From the NCBI GenBank assembly GCA_005800865.1, contig SYEI01000149.1:1-18223 (forward strand): a stretch of 18,223 nt of DNA. The letters are read 5' to 3'. The DNA comes from Bacteroidota bacterium (GTDB lineage: Bacteria; Bacteroidota; Bacteroidia; B-17B0; Aurantibacillaceae). Under the pieces are notes generated by a model. It was not told the origin of the DNA and made no database searches. It was given only the letters and a program-made list of their open reading frames with translations. This document shows positions 1 through 7,367 of the stretch, piece by piece (the stretch's first letter is position 1; each line of letters opens with the position of its first letter). Both the position numbers and the translations under genes were made by a program.

Positions 1-1908
1 ACATAATGCTAACGGATAGGTTGAATTAACCGTTTCTGATATAGTATACGTTCCACTTGGCACTTGAAAACTATAGTTCCCATTTGCATCCGTAAATGTA
101 TAACCAACACCTGAGCAGTGAATCATTATATTATGAATTCCAGATTCACCTCCATCAATTGTACAATTGCTATTCGCATCTTTATAAACCTTACCACTAA
201 TTGTACAGTAACAAGAATTGTTAGCGGCATTATAATTTACATAAGTGTGATTATTATTTGAGCATCCATTTGCATCTGTAACTGAAACATATACATTACC
301 ATAATTTAAACCAGAAGCGGTAGTTCCAGTTTGTCCATTACTCCAATTGTAAATATAGGGAGCTGTTCCACCTGTTGCATTCGCAATTACACTTCCATCA
401 GCGGTAAATTTACAACTAGCTTGTGTTGCCGTTAAACCAATATTAATTGGACTGTTTGCATACAAACTTGCATATTTAGTTACCGAACATCCAACAGCAT
501 CCGTAATTACACAAGAGTAACCACCTAGTGGCACGTTACTAATTTGTGCAGCTGTTGAACCATTACTCCAACTATAAGCAAAAGGAGGATTGCTTCCACT
601 AACAGATGAAAAAACTGCTCCAACTGTGGCTGGGCAAGTAACAATACTAGGATAAATCCCTGCATAAATATTACTAACGGGTGGGATATATACACTACCT
701 GATTGAATACAACCTAGGGCATCAGTTACTGTAAAGGCATACTGACCAGAAACAACGCCGCTAATAGTCGTATTGGTTAAAGTGCCAGAAAATGTATTCC
801 AAACAGTTGTATAAGGCGGTGTTCCTCCCGAAATATTAAGTGTGGCTGAACCTGTAGGAGCCGTGCATGAACTTGGGCTTACTGCATCAGTTACAATAAT
901 TGGAGTAGTAACGCCAATTGATGCCCATACACTTCCTGTGCAACCATTAGCATCCGTTGCAATCACAGTATAATAAGTGCCGCCAGCAACCGCTGTCAAA
1001 GTTTGAGTTGTTTGTCCATTACTCCACGCATAAGTATAGGGTGACATCCCACCTGTAGCAAAAGCAATGGCACTACCATTACTCTGTACACAGGTTGCAT
1101 TTGTTACTGATGGATTCACATTTATAATTGGTGTCTGTTGAACCCATGCAGTATTCCATAAATCATTATTAATACAACCTTGAGCATCTGTAACGGTTGC
1201 AGAGTAAATACCTTGAATTAGATTACTAATTGAAGATGTAATTGCACCTGTATTCCATTGGTAAGTATATGGTAAAACACCCCCTGTTACAATTGCACTA
1301 GCCGTGCCATTAGTACAATTAGCCGCAGTTGTTGAATAGGTAATGTTAACATTTGATGTTTGTGCAATATAAACAGAAGAATCTCCAACCTGATTAGTAC
1401 ATCCAGTAACCTGATCTGTAACCACTAAACTATATTCTCCCACTGGTACCATGACATTATTTCCAGTATAATTTGCATTTGTAACAATGTTAGTCCAGCT
1501 ATAAGTAAAAGGACCTGGACTTCCTGAGAAAGTAGATGCACTTAATGTTCCTGTTGTACTTGGACAGATAGGATTAATATTGTTTGTGTTTACATAGAAT
1601 GGCACTGTATAATAAAATTGATTTGACACAAAATTAACTCCATCCGAAGCCTGGCAGTATATACTGCCATATCCACCAGAAGAGAAACCAGTTAATTGAT
1701 CAGAAAGTGAATTAACATTGTTATGAAATACTTGAACATTCCCATTCCAGTATGTGTAATTGATAGGAGGCGTTAATCCAGTAACATTAACAACGCAAAC
1801 CCCATTATTATTACAGGGTTGTGTTGTTACAATTCCTGTCATCGTTTGCGCATTTGCATTTACAACTCCTAGTATAGTTATTACTGCAATTAGTAGTTTT
1901 TTTTTCAT
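1..1908 (-). CDS. Large secreted SprB-repeat adhesin-like protein, N-terminal 636 residues (3' end outside window)
   Basis: The frame is open from the ATG at 1908 to the left edge. Residues 1-20 form a signal peptide (basic start, hydrophobic core, ANA before Gln21). Residues 115-549 carry about six Ig-like repeats with a G-x-x-P-[YF]-x-Y-x-W core and a V-T-D-x-x-G-C end, the SprB repeat pattern (PF13573). A weaker related unit precedes them (residues 32-95). Residues 569-625 resemble an SdrD_B/Cna-B-like domain with a calcium-type D-x-N-x-x-x-x-D-x-x-E motif. Proteins of this kind are T9SS-exported adhesins or gliding proteins in Bacteroidota; the expected C-terminal sorting domain lies outside the window. 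An in-frame ATG at 1926 would add six residues, but a TACATTTG box at 1929-1936 would place the transcript start downstream of it, so 1908 is preferred. Secretion is well supported; adhesion is inferred. Confidence 0.85.
   Translation of the reverse strand, partial: MKKKLLIAVITILGVVNANAQTMTGIVTTQPCNNNGVCVVNVTGLTPPINYTYWNGNVQVFHNNVNSLSDQLTGFSSGGYGSIYCQASDGVNFVSNQFYYTVPFYVNTNNINPICPSTTGTLSASTFSGSPGPFTYSWTNIVTNANYTGNNVMVPVGEYSLVVTDQVTGCTNQVGDSSVYIAQTSNVNITYSTTAANCTNGTASAIVTGGVLPYTYQWNTGAITSSISNLIQGIYSATVTDAQGCINNDLWNTAWVQQTPIINVNPSVTNATCVQSNGSAIAFATGGMSPYTYAWSNGQTTQTLTAVAGGTYYTVIATDANGCTGSVWASIGVTTPIIVTDAVSPSSCTAPTGSATLNISGGTPPYTTVWNTFSGTLTNTTISGVVSGQYAFTVTDALGCIQSGSVYIPPVSNIYAGIYPSIVTCPATVGAVFSSVSGSNPPFAYSWSNGSTAAQISNVPLGGYSCVITDAVGCSVTKYASLYANSPINIGLTATQASCKFTADGSVIANATGGTAPYIYNWSNGQTGTTASGLNYGNVYVSVTDANGCSNNNHTYVNYNAANNSCYCTISGKVYKDANSNCTIDGGESGIHNIMIHCSGVGYTFTDANGNYSFQVPSGTYTISETVNSTYPLALC
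34..204 (-). other. SdrD_B/Cna-B-like domain in the secreted protein
   Basis: Residues 569-625 follow the pattern ISGKVYKD-x-NSNC-x-xDGGE-x-G, then a TDANGNYSF strand and a PSGTYTISE strand. This is typical of calcium-stabilised SdrD_B/Cna-B-type beta-sandwich stalk domains in secreted Bacteroidota proteins. It follows directly after the last SprB repeat and a short Cys-containing linker (NSCYC). Confidence 0.6.
262..1566 (-). repeat. Six tandem SprB-like repeats of about 75 residues
   Basis: The repeats lie within the secreted protein (residues 115-549). Each starts with a Cys (residues 115, 198, 273, 348, 425, 499) and ends with a Cys in V-T-D-x-x-G-C or a close variant (170, 245, 323, 400, 474, 549). 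The end Cys are spaced 75, 78, 77, 74 and 75 residues apart. The repeats are diverged at DNA level, so this is an old protein-level array and not a recent DNA tandem duplication. The fourth and fifth are the most variant in the Y-x-W core. Confidence 0.82.
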
Positions 1909-1928
1909 AGTGATAGATTTTTTCATTT

Positions 1929-1936
1929 CAAATGTA
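1929..1936 (-). promoter_or_regulatory. Candidate Bacteroidota -7 box (TACATTTG) for the secreted repeat protein
   Basis: On the minus strand the sequence reads TACATTTG, an exact match to the Bacteroidota TAnnTTTG consensus, 20 bp upstream of the ATG at 1908. No TTG element is seen at the usual -33 distance, so the call rests on the -7 box alone. If used, transcription would begin near 1922-1924, inside the alternative ATG at 1926. Confidence 0.38.
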
Positions 1937-2229
1937 TATTAAATTTATTGTATAAAATTCTTAGTTTAGTGATAGGCGCTTATCGTTTAATAACTGGTAC
2001 ATAATTGCCAATAAGTGGTAATAAATTAAATTACTAACGCTATTGTAAAGATAAAATCTATCCCTAAGAATTAAACATCTGTTTAAGATTATATTACATA
2101 ATCAAAATAATACTTAATGTATATTTCACTGTTATATCATTAATAACAAAATATATTGGTACACATTCAAAAATAAATCTACAAAGATTAAAATATACCT
2201 TATCTAGAAATAAAATTGATTACTTCATT
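1937..2229. other. AT-rich intergenic stretch with no recognised gene
   Basis: This is the upstream region of the secreted repeat gene and the downstream region of the outer-membrane barrel gene. It is strongly AT-rich with scattered stops in all frames. I see no tRNA, no long hairpin and no repeat here. It may hold upstream regulatory sequence for the repeat protein, but nothing specific is visible. Confidence 0.5.
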
Positions 2230-2256
2230 AAAAAAAGAAATTTCAGCGTTCTGAAA
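2230..2256 (-). terminator. Probable rho-independent terminator after the outer-membrane barrel gene
   Basis: On the minus strand a hairpin TTTCAG-AACG-CTGAAA (2241-2256) is followed by TTTC and a seven-T run (2230-2236). It lies 28 bp past the stop codon at 2285. The stem is only 6 bp with two G-C pairs, so strength is uncertain. Confidence 0.5.
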
Positions 2257-2284
2257 GTGAAACAGAAGATTAAAGAATATGTCG

Positions 2285-3346
2285 CTAAGGCGAAACTAAA
2301 TTTAACGACACGTTAAAATAATACGAACCACCAACTTTATTGTTCATGATTACTGGATCAGCCTTGTAATCCACGTCATCAACATTATACTTATAACTTA
2401 AACGATATCCAGCCTGAATGCTCATCCAAATAAAATTATAGATACTAAATTCATAAGTTAAACGTGGGCGAATTTCGCTACGATGTAGTTGTAAATTTTT
2501 ATAGCCTAAATTGTATTTATCAATCATTGGATCCATATAATATGAATTACCTTCTAATTCAAATCCTGCCATTAATAAATTACGAGGATTAATTGCATAA
2601 CGAACATTAGCTCTTGCTGGCAACAACATCTCTATGCCCCACTTTTTGTTTTTAAACGTATAATTATACAATACAACAGGAAAATAATTAAGTCCACCTC
2701 CACGATAAGCCTGCGTTATTCCAACACCATATTGCAATCTATCATGCGGCTTGCAACCAAATATGGCAGCGCCGCTGTACTTTAATCCATTGGCATGAAA
2801 CTGATCGATTGTCCCCGCATTGTTATGGTCTGCTGCTAATTGTAAAATTCCAAATAATTTAGCATTGAAAGGTTTAAACAAGGTAGCATTTATGCCATAA
2901 GAACGCAATCCGTTTTTATTTAACGCATTGATAAGTGGATGCACAGTGTTTACTGGGCTCGATACGGTGTATTTAAAATCCAAGTAATTAACGCCCAAAC
3001 TCAAAATCATTTTAGTGTTTGAGATAACAGGAAAATTGGCCGAAAAACGAGTGCCCGTATTATATTTTACATCAGCCGTATTACCAAAGTAAGCGCCCAT
3101 GGTATCAACCTCAATTGAATTAGCTCCAACAAAATCAAAACCAATGGAAATTAATTTTGATGGACTTAATCCTAATATTTTTTGTGAGCAATACACTTTT
3201 GATTTATTAGTGGAAGGAGCATCAACCACATCGGCATACATCGAAAAATCCTCTTCTTCTGTTTTAGCTGTATCTACTGGAGTTTGAGCCAGAGTTATAG
3301 ATGAGAAAAAAATGGATATAAGTAAAATATTGTATTTCATATACAT
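2285..3346 (-). CDS. Predicted outer-membrane beta-barrel protein, DUF6268-like
   Basis: 353 residues. A signal peptide is visible at residues 1-20 (hydrophobic ILLISIFFSSI, cleavage before Gln21), followed by a polar acidic linker to about residue 45. The rest is made of alternating amphipathic beta strands rich in Tyr, Asn and Gly, ending in a typical barrel strand (YYFNVSLNLVSP). Middle segments such as NYFPVVLYNYTFKNKKWGIE and LLPARANVRYAINPRNLL resemble DUF6268-type Bacteroidota barrels; that family name is from memory. An ATG two codons downstream (3340) gives MKYN and is an equally good start. It lies 18 bp after the DUF2147 gene on the same strand, so the two are probably cotranscribed. 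Substrate or function is unknown. Confidence 0.7.
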   Translation of the reverse strand: MYMKYNILLISIFFSSITLAQTPVDTAKTEEEDFSMYADVVDAPSTNKSKVYCSQKILGLSPSKLISIGFDFVGANSIEVDTMGAYFGNTADVKYNTGTRFSANFPVISNTKMILSLGVNYLDFKYTVSSPVNTVHPLINALNKNGLRSYGINATLFKPFNAKLFGILQLAADHNNAGTIDQFHANGLKYSGAAIFGCKPHDRLQYGVGITQAYRGGGLNYFPVVLYNYTFKNKKWGIEMLLPARANVRYAINPRNLLMAGFELEGNSYYMDPMIDKYNLGYKNLQLHRSEIRPRLTYEFSIYNFIWMSIQAGYRLSYKYNVDDVDYKADPVIMNNKVGGSYYFNVSLNLVSP

Positions 3347-3364
3347 GTGTTATAATATGTGATT

Positions 3365-3826
3365 TTACTTAGCCTTTATTGTAACTCGTTTCCACGTATC
3401 TGTTCTTCCAAATAAAGAAACACCAATGTATCCTCTTACCTCTAGTGTATTATCGTCTTTTAAAAAAATATTGCAATTATAAACACTTCCATTTTCAGGA
3501 TCATAAATGGTACCTCCATCATATTCTGATTTGCCTTTGTAGGAGAATCCTAATAAATTGTTATACCCTAATAAAGGCACAGTTCTTTTAGTTTCGTCAG
3601 GATTATTTTTATCCACTTTTTTAGTTCCATCTGGATAAGTAGGTTCTTTTAACCAAACTATTTTGCCTCCAAATTTATCCCCGTACTTTGTTACTTTAAC
3701 GCGAGCTTTACCACTTCCAACTTCCCATACTCCAACAATTTTATCAGATTCTAATACTTCAGTAGTTTGAGCTTTAGAAATATTTAAAATCAAAATGATC
3801 ATCATTAAATAAATGTATTTTTTCAT
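3365..3826 (-). CDS. DUF2147 family secreted protein (copy 1)
   Basis: 153 residues. Residues 1-19 form a signal peptide (MKKYIYLMMIILILNISKA, then Gln20), so it should leave the cytoplasm. The mature part matches DUF2147 (PF09917): an early I-V-G-V-W strand (residues 30-34), GTIYDPENG at 105-113 and a closing RGYIGVSLFGRTDTW block at 131-145, the most conserved parts of the family. The family is usually 120-160 residues long, and its biochemical function is not established. It is first in a minus-strand pair with the barrel protein and is divergent from a paralogue across a 179 bp gap. Compared with the paralogue it has a longer loop around residues 60-90. Confidence 0.85.
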   Translation of the reverse strand: MKKYIYLMMIILILNISKAQTTEVLESDKIVGVWEVGSGKARVKVTKYGDKFGGKIVWLKEPTYPDGTKKVDKNNPDETKRTVPLLGYNNLLGFSYKGKSEYDGGTIYDPENGSVYNCNIFLKDDNTLEVRGYIGVSLFGRTDTWKRVTIKAK

Positions 3827-3963
3827 GCTAAGTATATATTAATAATTGATGGGGTGAATAATTATATATTGCAAAGCCACTCCAAAAAACTTTACAGTTC
3901 ATAACAAACATACTAAAAAGATGTCAAAAATTACATAAATAGCCTCCTATTTTTAATGTGAAA

Positions 3964-3991
3964 GTTGATTCTACATAAAATTGTATATTTG
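3964..3991 (+). promoter_or_regulatory. Bacteroidota-type promoter for the plus-strand DUF2147 gene
   Basis: A TTG at 3965-3967 is followed after 16 bp by TATATTTG at 3984-3991, an exact TAnnTTTG -7 box. The spacing is one base under the commonly cited range. Transcription would start near 3997, giving a very short AT-rich leader before the ATG at 4006. Confidence 0.55.
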
Positions 3992-4005
3992 GCTATAAAA
4001 AATAC

Positions 4006-4419
4006 ATGAAAAAACTATTTTCTTTAACTCTTCTATTTATTTCCTTTTCACTTATCTCTCAAAATGGAGATGCGCTAATTGGAACCTATATGACAGATAA
4101 AAATGAAGGTATGGTGGATATTATTAAAAAAGGTACTAAATACTATGGTACGCTTACATGGACAAAATTTCCTGGGAAATTAGATGCTAATAACCCTGAT
4201 CCGAAACAGAAAACAGATAAGTTAGCAGGTAAGCAAATTTTAAAAGATTTTACGTTTAATGGGAAAGACTTGTGGCATGAAGGAACTATTTATGACCCAA
4301 AAAATGGGAAAACTTATAGTTGCAAAATTACTCGTGACGAAAAAGGAAACTTAAATGTTAGAGGATACATTGGCTTATCCATGTTAGGAAGAACAACCTT
4401 TTGGGTGAAAGTGAAATAA
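4006..4419 (+). CDS. DUF2147 family secreted protein (copy 2)
   Basis: 137 residues with a signal peptide at about residues 1-18 (MKKLFSLTLLFISFSLIS, then Gln19). It carries the same DUF2147 (PF09917) signatures as the divergent copy: GTIYDPKNG at 93-101, a Cys at 106, and RGYIGLSMLGRTTFW at 119-133. The N-terminal half differs strongly between the copies, so this is an old duplication or two family members placed together. A TATATTTG promoter box lies 15 bp upstream of the start codon. The DUF2071 gene follows after 10 bp on the same strand, so they probably share a transcript. Molecular function is unknown; the family is periplasmic or surface-located by its signal peptide. Confidence 0.86.
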   Translation: MKKLFSLTLLFISFSLISQNGDALIGTYMTDKNEGMVDIIKKGTKYYGTLTWTKFPGKLDANNPDPKQKTDKLAGKQILKDFTFNGKDLWHEGTIYDPKNGKTYSCKITRDEKGNLNVRGYIGLSMLGRTTFWVKVK

Positions 4420-4429
4420 AATTAATAGC

Positions 4430-5149
4430 ATGAAAATACCAACAATAAAAGGAATAATTGATAGAAGAGTTCTCATTAACTATACAGTTGATCCAGAAAT
4501 AATAGCCAAATTAATTCCGAAACCATTTCGTCCTCATGTATATAAGGGCAAAGCTATAGTAGGTATTTGTTTAATACGTTTAAAACATATTCGTCCGAAA
4601 GGTCTTCCAGCATTTGTTGGCTTATCTTCCGAAAATGGAGCACACAGAATTGCGGTTGAATGGGATGAAAATGGTGAAGTAAAAAATGGCGTGTATATTC
4701 CAAGACGAGACACCTCTTCGCTAATAAACAATATAGTTGGCGGACGCATTTTTCCAGGAGAACATTGTTTAGCAAAATTCAACGTAGAAGAAAGCAATGG
4801 GAATTATGCAATCTCATTTAAAAGTTCAGACAACACGAGTATTGCGATAGAGGCTAAAAAAACAAACAGCTTTAACAGTAACTCAATCTTTCAAAATCTT
4901 AGCGCAGTATCCGATTTTTTCGAAAACGGACGAATAGGGTATTCCCCCAATGGCAAAACAAAATTTGATGGCATGTGGCTTAAAACCAACCAATGGAAGG
5001 TGGAAGCGTTAGAAGTTAAATCGGTAGTTTCAAGTTTCTTTGCTAATGAAACCAATTTTCCAAAAGGTTCAGTTCAGTTTGATAATGCTCTTCTTATGAC
5101 AAACGTCGAGCACGAATGGCATTCAGTAGAGGATAAATATACTTGCTAA
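4430..5149 (+). CDS. DUF2071 (YqjF-like) protein
   Basis: 239 residues, soluble, with no signal peptide or membrane segment. It matches DUF2071 (PF09844, YqjF-like COG3361) throughout: an opening IKGIIDRRVLINYTVDPE (residues 6-23), GICLIRLKHIRPKGLPAF (45-62), ENGAHRIAVEWD (68-79), YIPRRDTSS (89-97), GGRIFPGEH (104-112), and an EHEWHS tail motif (227-232). The many conserved His, Arg and Glu residues suggest an enzyme pocket, but no reaction is established for the family as far as I know. It starts 10 bp after the secreted DUF2147 gene. Its stop lies 2 bp from the stop of the convergent E1 gene, with no terminator between them. Family assignment is confident; function is open. Confidence 0.87.
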   Translation: MKIPTIKGIIDRRVLINYTVDPEIIAKLIPKPFRPHVYKGKAIVGICLIRLKHIRPKGLPAFVGLSSENGAHRIAVEWDENGEVKNGVYIPRRDTSSLINNIVGGRIFPGEHCLAKFNVEESNGNYAISFKSSDNTSIAIEAKKTNSFNSNSIFQNLSAVSDFFENGRIGYSPNGKTKFDGMWLKTNQWKVEALEVKSVVSSFFANETNFPKGSVQFDNALLMTNVEHEWHSVEDKYTC

Positions 5150-5151
5150 AA

Positions 5152-7245
5152 CTAATAATTCAATAAATCTTCTAATGCTTTTTCTACTTTATCAGCGTTA
5201 GGCAACATCGTTTTTTCTAAAGTAGAGTTTAAAGGAATGGCTGGTAAATTTTCAGCACCAATCACTCTTATTGGCGCGTCTAATTTCTTAAAACAATTTT
5301 CAGAAATACGGGCAGCGATACTTTGAGCAAAACCATTAAATACTGGCTCTTCTGTTAACACTAAACATTTACCATGCTTACTCGCACTTGCAAACATTAA
5401 TTCTTCATCAACTGGTGCAATCGTTCTTAAATCAATAATTTCAATTTGACCTTCAAACTTTTTAGCAGCGCTCTTTGCCCAATAAACTCCCATACCATAA
5501 GTAATCACGGTTAAAGATTTACCTTTAGATATATTTTCTTCAGAGGCTTCCTGCACTACTCTACCTTTACCAAAAGGGATGATATAATCCTCATCAGGCT
5601 CAATGGTTTTTGCATCTTCCGTACCTTTAATTTTACTCCAATACAATCCCTTATGCTCCAACATCACAACTGGATTTGGATCATAAAACGCAGATTTCAT
5701 TAAACCTTTTAAATCAGCGCCTGTACTTGGATAGGCAATTTTAATTCCTTTGATATTTGCTAATACACTTTCTACAGAACTGGAATGATATGGTCCGCCG
5801 CTACCGTAAGCACCAATTGGCACACGTATAATACAACTTACTGGCCACTTCCCATTACTTAAATAACAAGAGCGGCTTACCTCTGTAAATAGTTGATTTA
5901 AGCCCGGCCAGATGTAATCGGCAAACTGAACCTCCACAATTGGTTTTAACCCAACGGCACTCATACCAACGGTGCTACCAATAATAAATGCTTCTTGAAT
6001 TGGTGTATTAAATACGCGATTGTCTCCAAATGTCTGCGCTAAAGTTGCAGCCTCTCTAAATACACCACCTAAACGTTTTCCAACATCTTGTCCATATAGT
6101 AAAGCATTGGGATGTTTCTCCATAATTTCTCTGATAGCAAATAAAGCGCTATCTACCATAACGGTTTTCTCCTTGCCACTTGGTGCTCTGTTTCCTTTTT
6201 CTTCGGTAATAGGTGTTGGAGCAAAATCATGTAATAATAAATCTTCGGGGCGAGGATCTTCTTCTAATAATGCTTTTTGATATTCAGATTCTACAAAACT
6301 AATAGCATCTTCTTCAATCTTTTTAATATCAGAAGCATCCAATCCTGCAATAATTAATTGATTACGCAAACGAGGTAATGGATCTCTTTTAGCACACTCT
6401 TCTAAATCATCTCTATACCATTCTTTACGAACACCTGATGTATGGTGATTTAACAAAGGCACCTTTGCATGAATCAACATTGGTCGGCGCTCTTTACGAA
6501 TGATCTCTAAACACTCGTTAATAGTATTGTAGGAAGCAATAAAATCGGTCCCATCAATGGTACGAGTTTCCAATCCTTTAAATCCTTTAGCGTAATCCGT
6601 TGCATCTTGAGAACGAATTTCACGAGCATGCGCCGAAATATCCCATTCGTTATCTTGCACTAAATATAAAATTGGTAACTTTTTTAAAGTTGCCATTTGA
6701 AAAGCTTCTGCTACTTCGCCCTCGGTAATACAAGCATCACCTAAAGAACAAACCGCCACTGGATTTTTTCCTTTAAAATCTTGTTGTAAATTATTTAATT
6801 CTAAATATTGTAAGCCCATTGCTACACCAGTTGTAGGAATAGCCTGCATTCCTGTAGCACTTGATTGATGAGGAATTTTAGGCATATCATCTCTACGTAA
6901 ACTTGGATGTGCATAATAAGTTCTTCCACCAGAAAATGGATCGTTACGTTTTGCTAATAACTGTAACATTAATTCAAATGGAGACATCCCAATACCTAAT
7001 AACATACTATCATCACGGTAATAGGGACTCACAAAATCTTGTGGCAACAATTGCAAACCCATTGCTAATTGAATAGCCTCATGCCCACGAGACGTAGCAT
7101 GTACATACTTTGCAGTTATTTCTTTATTAGCTTCGTATAACTCCGCCATGCTTTTAGCGGTACACATTAACGTGTAAGCTTTTTTAAGAGTATCAATCGA
7201 AATTTTTTCTTTCACTGAAGTGGATTCTAAAATTGAAGTGGCCAT
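5152..7245 (-). CDS. 2-oxoacid dehydrogenase E1 component, fused alpha-beta subunits (probably branched-chain)
   Basis: 697 residues: E1 alpha at about 18-345 and E1 beta at about 360-697, joined by a short linker. The thiamine diphosphate motif starts with GDA at 169-171 and closes with the Asn at 199 (VQDNEW). The alpha loop NHHTSGVRKEWYR (267-278 region) is the segment that binds E2/TPP in branched-chain enzymes. Beta-side motifs include NTPIQEAFIIG (413-423) and GGPYHSSSVES (483-493) with the conserved His487. The enzyme decarboxylates a 2-oxoacid and passes the acyl group to lipoyl-E2. The fused form is common in Bacteroidota and usually annotated as 2-oxoisovalerate dehydrogenase, but pyruvate cannot be excluded. 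No E2 or E3 gene is nearby. The gene stands alone on its strand, downstream of the 7301-7329 terminator. Confidence 0.88.
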   Translation of the reverse strand: MATSILESTSVKEKISIDTLKKAYTLMCTAKSMAELYEANKEITAKYVHATSRGHEAIQLAMGLQLLPQDFVSPYYRDDSMLLGIGMSPFELMLQLLAKRNDPFSGGRTYYAHPSLRRDDMPKIPHQSSATGMQAIPTTGVAMGLQYLELNNLQQDFKGKNPVAVCSLGDACITEGEVAEAFQMATLKKLPILYLVQDNEWDISAHAREIRSQDATDYAKGFKGLETRTIDGTDFIASYNTINECLEIIRKERRPMLIHAKVPLLNHHTSGVRKEWYRDDLEECAKRDPLPRLRNQLIIAGLDASDIKKIEEDAISFVESEYQKALLEEDPRPEDLLLHDFAPTPITEEKGNRAPSGKEKTVMVDSALFAIREIMEKHPNALLYGQDVGKRLGGVFREAATLAQTFGDNRVFNTPIQEAFIIGSTVGMSAVGLKPIVEVQFADYIWPGLNQLFTEVSRSCYLSNGKWPVSCIIRVPIGAYGSGGPYHSSSVESVLANIKGIKIAYPSTGADLKGLMKSAFYDPNPVVMLEHKGLYWSKIKGTEDAKTIEPDEDYIIPFGKGRVVQEASEENISKGKSLTVITYGMGVYWAKSAAKKFEGQIEIIDLRTIAPVDEELMFASASKHGKCLVLTEEPVFNGFAQSIAARISENCFKKLDAPIRVIGAENLPAIPLNSTLEKTMLPNADKVEKALEDLLNY

Positions 7246-7300
7246 GTAAATTTTAATATGCTTAAAGTACTAAATGTATAAAATTTACTTTATTCTACAT

Positions 7301-7329
7301 AAAAAAACATCCCGAAAAATGGGATGTTT
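7301..7329 (-). terminator. Rho-independent terminator after the trans-sulfuration enzyme gene
   Basis: On the minus strand the sequence reads AAACATCCC, a seven-base loop, GGGATGTTT, then a T run. The stem is 9 bp (7305-7313 with 7321-7329). The T tract (7301-7307) follows the stem only for minus-strand transcription, matching the gene that stops at 7368. It separates that unit from the E1 gene, which must have its own promoter in 7246-7300. Confidence 0.82.
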
Positions 7330-7367
7330 GTCTAATTTTTAAAGGAAAAGTAGCGTTTTTCTCGTTT

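Noticed and set aside
262..1566. Possible CRISPR array or DNA tandem repeat on the left
   Set aside because: The periodicity is about 225 bp and exists only at protein level; no short identical repeats with unique spacers are present.
1760..1942. Short plus-strand frame with hydrophobic content
   Set aside because: It is antisense to the signal peptide and first part of the SprB-repeat protein, which continues as one open frame to the window edge.
4534..4797. Minus-strand frames inside the DUF2071 gene
   Set aside because: They lie wholly within a well-matched family protein on the other strand and have no family features of their own.
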